Shown piece after piece: positions 46,926 through 59,500 of a stretch of DNA of 64,000 bases. Position numbers and translations under genes: made by a program. Numbering within the stretch: position 1 is the stretch's first letter; each line of letters begins with the position of its first letter. Under the pieces are notes generated by a model that saw nothing but the letters and a program-made list of their open reading frames with translations, was not told the DNA's origin and did not search any database. This DNA comes from Limnoperna fortunei (taxonomy: Eukaryota; Mollusca; Bivalvia; Mytilida; Modiolidae), in contig OX104112.1 in assembly GCA_944474755.1 (NCBI GenBank), positions 64,201,640-64,265,639 of the forward strand. Direction: 5' to 3'.

Positions 46926-48186
46926 TATTCGTTTCACCAACAATAATTGATCATAAATCGCCTTTACAAGATTTCATTCATTTCTAGTACATTTGACTTA
47001 TGTACCGGTCTTGTTTAACTTAATCGGTGGAGGTTTTATCTTCAAAGCTACTACAAACTTGTATCTAGATATTAATTTAGTAATGACCAGTTAGACTCTA
47101 GCCCTTATATATAGATCTTAATTTATAATAATAATAAATAATAATAAATAATAATAAATAACCTGATTATTTTGTCGAGAATTGTCATTAAAAGGAAAGT
47201 TTGGATTAAGTTAGCGATTTGTAGGCTTTGCGTTGGAGATAATTTTTGAAATTTAGTTTCATTCTAGCTGTTATGGCATTTATGTTGAAGGGCAAAACTA
47301 CAAATTTCACCGAAAATCATTATTAAAGGGCAATAACTCCTATAAGGAGTCATCGGACAGTTTTCAGGCAATTTGTAGAATTTGTTCTACCGGTAATCAT
47401 TTTTGCTATTTACAGTTTTATACTCAAGGTACAACAGTTTTTTCATTTGTAGGCAAAAAATTGATATTTTGTCAGACAGTTTTTTGGACCAACTATAAGA
47501 CTTGTACGTTTTTTGTTGATTATTTTAGCAATTTACAATGTCAATCTAGGTATTAGTTTTCAAGTTATATTGTAAAAAGTGAAAAAAAAATGTTAAAAAT
47601 TTAAAAATCATAATTTGAGGGCAATAACCCCTACAGGAAGTCATTTGACAACATGGGACAAAAAGAACAATTTAACGAGCTTAATGAGCTGAAAAAGTTT
47701 AGGATACATTTTTCATACACTATTATAATTTTTGAGATATTGACCAAAATTGTGTGTTGACCCATTATGTTCTATTTTTAATAAAAGCATGAAGCCATCT
47801 TTGCTATTGATTAACACCCTGGGTATAAATTTAAAACCAAGTAGCGAAAGGATCACGTGGAAAAGTTTGAAAAAAATTGGGCAAGTGGTTGCAGAGATTT
47901 GTTAAAAAGTTTATGACAGATAACGTATGCCAAGTGATAAGAAAAGCTCACATGGATCTTTGGTCCACGTGAGCTTAAAAGTTAGAAGGGTTGGGATTCC
48001 TTTAACTGGTTCAACTCTGTCAAATATTTTATGTTCCAAGCCAGCAGTTTATGTCCTGTTATTTGTCCTATCTCATCTTTATATACATTCAATTTATACG
48101 AATATCCTAAACCAGCAAGAAATAACGGAAATATAAGTGGTGCAAATCTGATGTCCTTAACATGTTGCTGTTTAAACAATATGACC

Positions 48187-48620
48187 TACATGACTGTCAC
48201 TGTTTGATATATATGACTGTGCTGTTTAACAGATGTGGTTGCTGCTATTTGAGAGTTATTATTGCTACTAGTTCCACATAAATAGTTGTTACTACTCAAC
48301 AGATATAACCATTACTGTTAAAAAGATTTGACTGGTGCGGTTTAAAACTCATGACTGTTCCCGTTTGATAAATATAATTTGCTGTTTAAAAGAGATACGA
48401 CTGTAAATTGTTTCACTGAAATGACTGTTTGACAGATATGGCAATTAGTGTTTGAAATGACTTGTTTACCATTTCACAGATATAGTCGTCAGTGCTTAAC
48501 AGATACAACTATTACTGTTTGATAGATAGGACCATAATTATTTAACTGATTTGACTGTTACTATTTCAAGATAGGACTGTAACTGTTTGATAGTTGTTCA
48601 ATTCTTAACAAAATAACCAT
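48187..48620. repeat. Degenerate minisatellite, ~25-35-bp units
   Basis: Many imperfect repeats of the idea TGACTGTTACTGTTTGACAG ATATGACTG; units differ in length and sequence, so the array is old. Confidence 0.65.
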
Positions 48621-48686
48621 AATGTTTCATAGTACCCTTGTAGATATTTTATAATAATAAAAACACATTAAAGAGCAGTCAAATAA

Positions 48687-48692
48687 TTTATT
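48687..48692 (-). terminator. RANBP2: Candidate poly(A) signal of the nucleoporin gene
   Basis: AATAAA on the minus strand, followed by a TG/T-rich stretch; would give a 3'UTR of about 1.8 kb. Nearer hexamers exist, so this is an inference. Confidence 0.35.
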
Positions 48693-49438
48693 CAAGCAAC
48701 AGAATCATTATGAATGTAACAATCCTTGATTATCAGACAGAAAAGATATTAGAGGTAAATACTGAGCAGGACATGAATGTACAATGTATGAAAAAAGCAT
48801 GAGTTAATTAAAAAATGACTTTTATAATTACAGTACATTCTTCAATCAAGTTTGAAATTTTTTAAATTAATCATTTAAATATGAAACACATAATTAATAA
48901 GAATCAAATTCTACCAAAAATTATTGTTACATAAACTATTTTGTTTACTAAATTAAAAGTTTTGTGTGAGTGGTAGTGTATGTGGGTTAATTTGTAATCA
49001 AATACTGGACACCATTATAAAAAATTCTGTTAAATCCAATATTTTACAAATGCACTGAAGACATCATATTTCTTGTTAAAATGATTAATTGCACACATAA
49101 TATGCCTTTATGCTAACAAACAGTAAAAAGGAAAAAAGATACAAGTAATGAAATTAATTATAACATGATGTGACATGGTACATAGCACTAGAACATGTGT
49201 CAAAGTAACAACAAAGGAATCTCTTGTAACAAAGATAATCAAGCTGCTGTAAATAACACTGTCTGAATCATGTAAGAAGTGAACTCAAAATCAATTTGTC
49301 AAAACAAGGTCTCAACTAACAATTTACCTTATATACTGTATATAATTAGAGTGCTGTTATTTTGTTTATTGATGTTACATTACACACTCGATAATGACAA
49401 TAAACATCAACAATTTTCAAAGTAAGTTTTCATCTGTA

Positions 49439-49688
49439 AATGATTGGTTGATTATTGTATAACAGAAGAAAGACATCAATAACTAGCTACAATAAAGTAG
49501 TTTCAATTTTTTTTTATCTTAACAGAGCTACAAAGAGGTCCCATAACTCATAACTGGAGCAGTAATGATTGGTTGATTATTGTATAACAGAAGAAAGACA
49601 TCAATAACTAGCTACAATAAAGTAGCTTCAATTTGTTTTTTATCTTAACAGAGCTACAAAGAGGTCCCATAACTCATAACTGGAGTAG
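49439..49688. repeat. 125-bp tandem duplication
   Basis: GATTGGTTGATTATTGTATA begins copies at 49442 and 49567 (125 apart); copies are nearly identical. Each contains TAGCTACAATAAAGTAG, close to the terminal repeat of the element at 45577-46077. Lies in the presumed 3'UTR of the nucleoporin gene. Confidence 0.9.
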
Positions 49689-50492
49689 CCCAGGACTGAT
49701 TCACACCCAGGGGTATTATACATAATATCTGCTGTTAAACTGTTACAATGATTTGCTACATACTTTGTTTACATCTTTGTAACTTACTGATATTTCTACT
49801 GCACCTAATTTATTACGTAGCTTTAACACAAATTTTAATCATGCCATTGTTGACAAATTCAAAAAGCAGAATCTGTGTAATTACTGAATTGATTCTAGTT
49901 AAACAAATGACATTCTGGGTTATTTTAGTTCTATTCATTGTACTTTCTGGAATGCCATTTTTAAAAATATAGTAAATTCACAAATTGCATACTTCTGTCA
50001 ATAATGGCATGATTACAAATCAAGTTCATTAGGCATTGTAGAAAGGTCGACTGAATGGCTGATAAAGGAAAATTAATTTATTAAACAATGAAAGCAGTTT
50101 AATAATTAAATGGAAAATATGTATTTAACCCAAAGGTAAGTTTGCTCTGGTACGAGTAATTGCACCTACTGGTAGCTCCACCAAAATAAAAGAATGGGCA
50201 AAAGAGGAACATTTTTGTAGTCAATAAATAGCAACTAAATTAAACAAGAGGTTGTCTCGATTTAAAAAGTTTACTAGTACTTATAAAGTACTTCAGGTAT
50301 GGCTTTGAGATGTTTAGTGGAAAAACTGTTTATACTTTTAAATGCTGACTTGTAATACATGTGTGAGAAGCCTTTGAACACAATTTTTCTTTTTTTCAAA
50401 GTTGCAGCAAAAATGTCCATTTAATTTGATAAATTATTTCTGGTTATAGTGGTTTATTCATTGACTCGATCCAGCATGTCCTGCAGGGAAAG

Positions 50493-50561
50493 TTATCTCC
50501 CTTGGGAATGTAACCATATTTCTTTCAGAAATATCAGATTCAATTGCGAGCTGACGACCCT
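50493..50561 (-). CDS. RANBP2: RANBP2-like last coding exon
   Basis: GRQLAIESDISERKIWLHSQ then GR and TAA (50493-50495). Acceptor is a T-run ending ACAG. Phase 0 from the previous donor GAG|gtaagt. Confidence 0.75.
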   Translation of the reverse strand, partial: RVVSSQLNLIFLKEIWLHSQGR

Positions 50562-53500
50562 GTAAAAAAAAAAAATAACATGTTGATGATTTGAAATGGT
50601 TTTTTTTTTACTTTATTTTCCCAATACACATACATGTATATATTTAATATTTTATTTAGTATTATACAGTATACATATAATGTGCCTCTTTCAGGACAAA
50701 GTATTCTGAACAGATCTATACCAACTTTGACTCAATTTCTTTCAAAATATGGGTGTAAAATATATAAGATTTGAACTCTTTGGAATAGAAAAATTGTGTC
50801 TGTCATTGTACATTGAAGAGAAACATATAACTTATATAGTTATCAACCAACTACATTAGTTAAGAAAGCAGGTGACAACAGGGAACTTTGGTATCAACGG
50901 AATTTTTTTCAATGCAAGTAGAGTGCATAGTTTTAAATTAGTAAGTTGACTCACATGTAAGGGGGAAATGGTATGTACAACTAGCATATTTTAAAGAATA
51001 TTGAGAAAAAAATCAATTAGTATATATAAGCATGACAGTTCCATCATGTTCAGTTAAATGAGTAACCTGAACTGCTACCGTTTTTGTTCTGCAAAGGACA
51101 ACTTGCAGAGACTTAAAATATGACTTGATTAGTGAAGTATTTGTCAGTTTTAACATTCTCCAAACTTACCTCTCTGACAACATTTTCAAACTCTATAGCA
51201 GCTTGATCTGAGCTAAACTGAGCTCTGAAGGTCCTTCTCACAGGTTCATCTGTTGAGAAATCTATTGGGGACCAATCACAGTCTTTCTTGTTTCTGAAAA
51301 AAAAGAACTTATATAAAAAAATTGAAGAATGTGTCCATGGGACACGGATGCCCCCGCTAAAGGAAGTCCCAAACAGGAAGTAGTTGTCCAACAGGTCTAA
51401 AGGTCGCTTAGGACATACAACTTGTGATACTTAACCACCCTGCCAAATTTCAAATTGTTCTAATGTACGGTTTCTGAGTAAAGCTTCATGGAAATTTTCA
51501 TACTCGTGTTGACACATTTTCAAATCGGCCCAGTTGAAAACAGGAAGTAGTTGTCCGACAGGTCTGAAAGTCACTTAGGACGTACAACTTGTGATACTGA
51601 ACTACCCTGCCAAATTTCAAATTGTTCTTGTGTACGGTTTCTGAGAAAAGCTTGACGGAAATTTTCATACTCATGTTAACACATTTGCATATCGGCCCAG
51701 TCGCAAACAGGAAGTAGTTGTCCGACAGGTCTGAAAGTCGCTTAGGACGTACAACAAGTGATACTGAACCACCCTGCCAAATTTCAAATTGTTCTTGTGT
51801 ACAGTTTCTGAGAAAAGCTTGATGGAAATTTTCATACTCGTGTTAACACATTTTCATATCGGCCCAGTCGCAACAGGAAGTAGTTGTCCGACAGGTCTGA
51901 AAGTCGCTTAGGACGTACAAATTGTGATACTGAACCACAATTCCAAATTTCAAATTGTTCTCATGTACGGTTTCTGAGAAAAGCTTGACAGAAATTTTCA
52001 TACTCATGTTAACACATTTTCATATCGGCCCAATCGCAAACAGGAAGTAGTTGTCCGACAGGTCTGAAAGTTGCTTAGGACGTACAACTTGTGATACTGA
52101 ACCACCCTGCCAAATTTCAAATTGTTTTCATGTACGGTTTCTGAGAAAAGCTTGACGGAAATTTTCATACTCATGTTAACACATTTTCATATCGGCCCAG
52201 TCACAAACAGGAAGTAGTTGTCCGACAGGTCTGAAAGTCTCTTAGGACGTACAACTTGTGATACTGAACCACCCTGCCAAATTTCAAATTGTTCTGATGT
52301 ACGGTTTGAGAAAAGCTTGACGGAAATTCATACGGACGTACAGACAGACGGACATGAGTAAACACCTATTCTCCGTTAATCTGTCATACTTGAAAAAAAT
52401 AAAGATAAATTCAAAAACATTTCAGAATGACATAAAACCGTTGCATTTTTAAGTTGGAAATCTGTAGAATGTGTGTGCAAAATTTTGCGACTCGGGCTTT
52501 CGTAGTTTAAAAAATACACATTCAAACGTAAACATACCCAGACAGATAATGTAATCTACGTTCTACGGATCACAATTTAATGTTTTACTAAATCTGAAAT
52601 GAAGTAGTGTACCGCAACTGGCCAAAGTGTGGGGTTAATAAGGCCAAACATGTTGAATTAACGCATAATCAAACTTTTAGCTTTTAATTCTAAACTAGAA
52701 AAAGATATAACATTTGAAACATAAACGGAAAAAATAGATTTATATGTACCTTCATATTCTCTATCAAACATTTGGAATTAAAAAAGAAACATGTTTAATA
52801 TACACATAGAATATGCCCTAACACATTTACATATGTATTGAGATTGAAAAACTCATACTAAATTATTTGTTAAGTAAGACAATATTTTTCAACATTTCTT
52901 GACAAAGAGGTAACGTAAATTACACAGAACTGTAACGTAGATTACAGCGTCATTTAATATACCTTTATTGTTTTATTAAGCCACACACGTGAAACTCATG
53001 GAAGATTTACTACAGGAAAGCTTAAATAAGCTTCAGTTATTCACTACATAATCATATGTGATGTGCATCTAGTCGATCAGGTAAAAGGGCTGACATTATA
53101 GAAAATGTTTTGGTTAAATACATAGAGAATTTTTCAAAACGTTCTTTTATCAAGATCTTTTTTTTCAATATCGTATGTGGTATTAAAGGTAAAGTGAAAA
53201 AATAATAACATTTTACGTTGTCAAAATGTCAACAAAAACAAAATTCGTAAGGAAAAGAACGGTAACGTAAATTACATAATTGAAAGGGTCATAACAAGCT
53301 ATTCACATTCCAAAATTTCAACTCAAACTTTCATTTAGAGTCGCTGAAAAAGTTATTTTATTTTCTCCTCCAATTACCACCCCTTCACTTTGTGAATTTT
53401 GTCTCTATTAGTGATATGTCATTGTCATTGATATGATAGCTCCTACCACTGCGACCAACAGGTTGCGGGACGGATATCTTGCATAATACGTCTACTGGAT

Positions 53501-56500
53501 TCACATAGATTATGTCAGGAGGTGAAGCCCACTTAAACAATAGTTTTGTGTCGTTGTTGGCTTTTGATGGACGAAGAAATGTAACTTCTAATTCCTTTTC
53601 AAAATCTATGTCAAGGATTTGTCCAATATACCAGTTGTCGTCGTACTTTACAACTATCCAATCGTTTATGGCAAAGCTTGAATCGTCGTTTCCGTTGTCG
53701 GTCTTTACTAAAGAGTTTTCATCTTCAAGTTCTGACGGTTCATTCTCTGAAACCTGGACAATGTTGTCATTTTCTTTTTCATTGGTTATTGTTTCACTTG
53801 TCTCTTTTCTACGAAGAAGATTTCCTTCACTGAAATCGTGCATATTTCCAGCTAGGCACTGATGACAATAGCAGGATGTTACACATGTCTTGATCTTTCC
53901 AGTTGAAACGGAGCCAGCTTGGTGAACTTGCATAGTACCTTTAACAGCCACAAGCTTCTTGTTAAACTCCGCAACTTCTAGTCTTGTAGTTTCAATTTCC
54001 TCTCCTGGAACAAAACGGTACAAAGCACTTTTGTGGAGACTTTGGACTTTCAGAAAATAATCATTTGCATCCTGGACAATTATTTTACCCTGCTTGATTG
54101 CTAAATCTGCAATTCTCTTTGATGTGCCACCCACTCCGTCACACGGCCCTTTGCCGTGTCCACATTCAAAATAATTCCAAATAGCCGGAACACCAAACAT
54201 ATTCTCGTGATCAGATATAACATAAAAGGCCGACTTGTTCCTGTATTGTGAACTTGGGCTGTCTGTCCAATAATGGACCATTTTAAGGTTTGGTAGAGTC
54301 TCTTTGATCTCATTTAATATCTTCCTCATAATTGTAAATACATGGCCAAAGTTATGTCCGAGATCATCTGACACATACACAAAATTCTTGTGAGATAGGA
54401 GGTTTCCATCACGGTAGTAAGCTACAACTGGGTGTAATGATACTGCTGAGCTGTTCCAATAAGCGCTTTGCACTTCATCAGCCGATATACAAGAGAAATT
54501 TTCTGCGAAATCCATTTGTAACATCACATGGCCCTCTGGAAGATTTTCTTTCAATTGATTAACGGCTGCATATTGGGTTTTAACCCTTTCAACATGAGCC
54601 TGAAATTCACATATTTGATCCTTTATCAAAGTTACGAATTCCTCTCTTTTCATCATCTTCTCAACGATAATGGTTCTTTTTTTCCCATTTGGCAGTTCTG
54701 TTTTCTTCCATTGAGAGAGGGAAATATCCCCATCTTTAAGCGATTCTAACACAGTGTCAACTGATGTGCTACCAAGTTGTCTAATGAACTCATCAGGGTT
54801 AGTAGGGACATTGGAGCCTGCAGTTTTCATTGATTTTAAGGCAAGAGCCATGTTTTGGTGACGCTGGCATAGGCACTTATTCCTACTTAAATATTTTGTA
54901 AGAGCAATATGCTTTGGTCGCATCGCACAAAATGTAGAAAAGTGAACATTACTTGACTTCTCTGCTTTGTATTTCAAGTGAAGAAACATCATACTGTCAT
55001 TTAGAACCCTCTTTTGTAAATAGCCTTTTTTGGTCTTAACTTTGTCGTTTTTTCCTGGTAAAACCCTACTATTGTCGTCTCTTTCAAGAAATGCCCTTAT
55101 CTCGTCTTGACGTTTTATGCGTCTAGCTGCATTTCTTGTTCTTTTTTTCACGCTGATCACTGTCTTGTTCTTCCTTATTAAACGATGTGATCGGATACCA
55201 GTCTTCTTACTCAGTGTGTTTTTGAGTTTATATTTCGTTAGCTTTGAACTTGAAAGCATATTGCAGATCACGGTCTTGCTTGCTTCGTCGCTTTTCTTGA
55301 ATAATGTTCCCATTTCTTCTGTAAGAACATTAACTAAAATCAACTTATCTGCTACAGTTTTGGGGATTTTACTTGGTGAAACTCCCTCTTCTCTCAATTC
55401 TTTGTATGTTCTCTTACGTGGTGTCATTGTCACCCCATGACAACCGTTCTCCTGTGCTTCTTTATCCTCTGTTTCTTTTTCAGTTCTGATGTCTGCATGG
55501 TGTTCTACTACATGAGATTCATCTTCTTTCTCCTGGTGGACTTCTGCTCTAACAACTATAGTGTTACTCTTTGTTTGAATATCCTTATTCTTTGACATCT
55601 TATGTGATAGACGTTCAAAACGTTTAGACATCGTCTTGAATTTTCTATTACTTTTCTCATTTTCTCTTTTAAGTCGTTCAATTTGGCGTTTGCATTTTGA
55701 TACTGCTCGACTGACCCTTTTCCTAGTTCTCTTCTTTGTGTCTAATAATGGGAGCTTTACTATTAGGGGTGTGGCCATTGCAGTGTCGGAACTAGAAGTT
55801 ATCTCAGGACACTGTTCTTGGTCGCTTGTACCCTGAACCGGAACATTTGCTGTATGTTCTTGTGCTTTCCTCTTCCTTTGTCTATGTTCTTGGACATTCT
55901 TTTTCACTTTTTTTCGTCTCTTCTCAAGGTCCCTTTTCGATAGTTCTTCTACTGGAACGTAGTACTTCTGAACCCTTTTTCTTTCTTTTTCAAGGTATTC
56001 TTCACCTTTTAGTTGCTTTTGTCGCTCCCTATACGCCTTTTGTTTCTCTGCTTTTGTCAGCGGCATTCTGAAATAAAGTTGTAAAAACTGTAAGCTACGT
56101 TACCAAAGTATGTAATCTACGTTACCATATATATCTCCAATTTTGGCTATGGCTTTGCAAAATTTCATATTGTAGCTGCTTTCATGACGATGATAGGACA
56201 TTGAAAAATAGAAATTACGAAAGATTCACCTTGAATTCATGTGACTCGAACTGGTGTATGTAAAAAATCTCCAAGTTTTTTTGTTTTGTGTAATCTACGT
56301 TACCAGTGGTTTGTATGCCATTTCTATTGAATTATCAGTACAAACGGAATTTCTGCGCATTAGATATGGACAACGATCATAAGACTATTTTCAGAAACAA
56401 AAACATCTTTCTGTCCTCAATTCTTAAGGCTGTGAGACACTGGTACATTTGAATGAAAAGTATAGAATGGAAATTGAACTTGAATGACCTTTACATGAAA

Positions 56501-59500
56501 CATAACACAGATCACGCATTTGTTTATTTTTCAGTGTTGTCACAATTATATACAGTTAATGTTAACATTCTTATAACTACTAGAAACGTACTTATTTATA
56601 ATTACCTTGTAAGAAAACCAGAAAAACCACTTTTTAAGATCTGCAAATTCAAATTTTTCCGCAAACAAAACTTTAAAATAACAGGAAATAAAACATGTAT
56701 TATAATATAGGAAACAACTTTCGAATGATACGACACAAAATCCGAATTTTTTCGTTGAAAACCAGATCGCGAGTACGTGAATTAATACATTCAGAACGTA
56801 GATTACGGAACGTAAATTACGGCAAGTAAGAAAAGAGCAATTATTTGTCTACTCTAGGCTTTAAAAACAATTTTAGGTAACTTTTTTTCTTCAGAGAGAT
56901 AAGTCACACCAGTGGTTAATATTGCATATGTAGGGAATCATTAATGACGTAGTTGTTGAAGGAACGTAGCTTACACTCTTAAAAAAACTACTTTATAGAA
57001 GAGCAGTTAACGCGTAATATTTTTTTTCTCTTATAAAGAAAGCATTTAGTTTATCCATATGGCATATTTTAATGATTGTATGATAATTTTAAGGGTAAAG
57101 CCCCAACATTTGAATCATTATATTCGAAAGTGATACGTGCTTTATCTCGTAGTAACGTAGCTTACGCAATTTTAGCGACACATTTGAAAATTATGTTACT
57201 TCTATTATTGTTGAAGGATTAAAACAAAATTTGGGAATATGAAACTTGAAGTATACCCTAGTGTTATGATACAATAAAATGTGTAATATTTTGCCGCAGT
57301 TTTATGTTTCTTGATTTTTAAATTACTATATCGCCTTGGCGACACGCTGTTTTTTATCAAAAGCCAGTCTTCTATGCTTTGCTATAAAAATATACACATC
57401 ATTGTGAGAACCGCATATCATTATAAATCTAGTTTAAGGTAAGTTTAAGCCAAAACAATTTTAAAATTAGACTAATCTGCAATATATTTCTCTACATTTG
57501 ATGGCGACACGTGTATAGGCAACAATGACGGATTAATGAAGAATAGGTGTAAAACTTAATGCCCCCCGACATGTCGTCGCGGGGGCATAAAAATAAGCCA
57601 CAATTATAAACTAGTATAAATGAACGAAGCCATGAAAAAATACTGTTTGAGTACTGATATTACACCTCTAATGAATAACATGTCCTTTGGAATCAAATGG
57701 TAAATCACATTCAGTAATTTTGGAAATCATGGATCCAGATACAATTATTTAAATTTCTGCTGGTAATTCGAATTTCATGGTTATAAAGTATCCTTAGTTG
57801 GTGATCCTTAAATTATCCTGCAAAGCTCAAGTAAAATTTAGAGATAACAGTATCAACCATTACAACATCAATAAGAATACTAACACTATAACTGCTGATT
57901 CTTTTGCTACCAAGTGGTTACAGACGATGGTTTTGTTGTCCAGCTCTACCATAATTCTTTGCCCGTTGACATCTTCATCATATAGTACCCTCAGATTTCC
58001 TAAACCAATAACCTAAGATAAGAAAAATAAAAAAACAAGTCTGAGGCACATTTAAGAATTACGGTAATTCTGTGGTTTCAAGGTCAACGCTCTAATTAAT
58101 GAGTTAGGTTTTATTCTTCACTGGTTCTCCTGTTATGTGATCTGAGGGCAGCCACAAAAAACTAATTCCCCATGAAATAAAGAGGATTTTACAGTTAACT
58201 TCAATTATCATCATGGAAATTACAAGTAATAGTTAAAAGTATATAAATGTTGGAAATCTCCTGAGGCAATGGTCACAATACATGTATGATACTAATGTTC
58301 ATGTAATGAAACTCTTTTCCAAACACTTCTCATGGGTTTTTCATAGCACTAGGGTATTTGCCATTTGGAATCTCTGTATATTTACTTTTTCACTGGAAAT
58401 CCCCTGACAATACCAAAATATTTGAGGATTTAAGCTGTGTACCATATCTGTCAAGAGGTATTTGTAAAAACTAACATTTTCATGCTAGATAAATTCATCT
58501 TGATTGGAGAGTAAGGAAATTTCTATAGCTGTTTAACCTTTATTTCTTTGCAATACCAAACAAAATGATAATTTTGTATCAATTTCAACGAGTAAACACT
58601 TAAAAAATATATTCAATTAGAGGAAAACCACCCATCACTGTCAACTGGAAAACAATTTTCAAAGTGATACCTTCCAGGTTTCCTCTTTGGTGAAAAATTT
58701 GATTCTTTTTTCAAATAATAGTTCTTCTTCTTCCTCTGTGCTGTAATTTTCATCATCTTCATCTTCTTCCCTCATTTCTTCTGTTGATTGTTGTGAAGTG
58801 ACAGTCATGGGTATCTTATCAGCATCTGTTACAATTACATTACAGACTTTATTATTGTTACAATAAAGCATGAGACACCCAGAACAGACAGTGTAATTTT
58901 CCTTTTTCCTAAAGTGTGCATTAAATTAATACCATATCCTTTTTCATGACACAGCACTACCTCTGGATATTATGTGTTTACAGAAGTCAAAGGATAAAAT
59001 ATATTTACAACAGGCTTAAGACATTCAATATTAACAAAAGTCACAGGACACCACAGATTTACAATAGGCTAAGGGAAACTTTTATTAACCCAGCACAAGA
59101 CACCATGTATTTACACTAGGATCAGGGCACCTGGTATATACCAGACCCAGGACACCATATATTTACAATAGGCTCAATTTGTATACTGAGGTAAACTCCA
59201 TAGTACTGTCCAGAAGCTGAGAAAAATGGTCAAGACAAAATATTATCAAAATAAAATATACGCCAATAATTTTCACAGGTCATATTCTTTGAAAGTTTTT
59301 CTTTTCAAATAACATTTATATAGGTAACAAATTACATTATTAATTGAAAAACCTCTCTTACCTCCCTTTTCTGATAAATTCTCTGGAGCTGATGATTTTC
59401 GTTGTCGCAATTCAACTTGACATTTATCTATTGTCTCTTTAAACTGATTAGCCAGATCTATAGTCTATTTCAAATAAAAAAACAACACTTTTCAATGAAA

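Larger units (their letters stand above)
46078..48665. other. Intergenic stretch with microsatellites and repeats
   Basis: No gene seen. Contains (GAA)n(GAT)n at ~46885-46925, ATAATAATAA repeats at 47127-47160, a probable dispersed repeat at ~47225-47965 ending in the inverted pair AAGCTCACATGG / CCACGTGAGCTT, and a degenerate minisatellite at 48187-48620. Confidence 0.5.
52363..57549 (-). mobile_element. Complete 5187-bp DNA transposon with intact 893-residue ORF
   Basis: Inverted ends begin CACCTATTCT at 52363 and, read inward from 57549, CACCTATTCT as well; 22 of the first 25 positions match. TAAA is directly repeated outside (52359-52362, 57550-57553). Two other copies of the host repeat in this window (46010-46020, 28898-28905) show the empty site GAGTAAAACTT with one TAAA. 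A single minus-strand ORF (53385-56066) fills the middle; both flanks carry copies of a GTAACGTAGATTAC-like motif. An outer A-T pair allows an alternative reading of ACACC ends with a 2-bp AA duplication. A 4-bp duplication would fit Sola-type or Ginger-type elements (class knowledge); assignment is not settled. Confidence 0.93.

Noticed and set aside
53512..56071. Several plus-strand frames of 66-116 codons opposite the 893-residue ORF
   Set aside because: Shadows of the intact minus-strand gene.
58826..58908. Longer version of the acidic RANBP2-like exon, starting at an acceptor at 58909 and encoding CSGCLMLYCNNN
   Set aside because: Its phase does not fit the upstream exon 59362-59464, which leaves one base; the acceptor before 58825 does. 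cDNA could overturn this.
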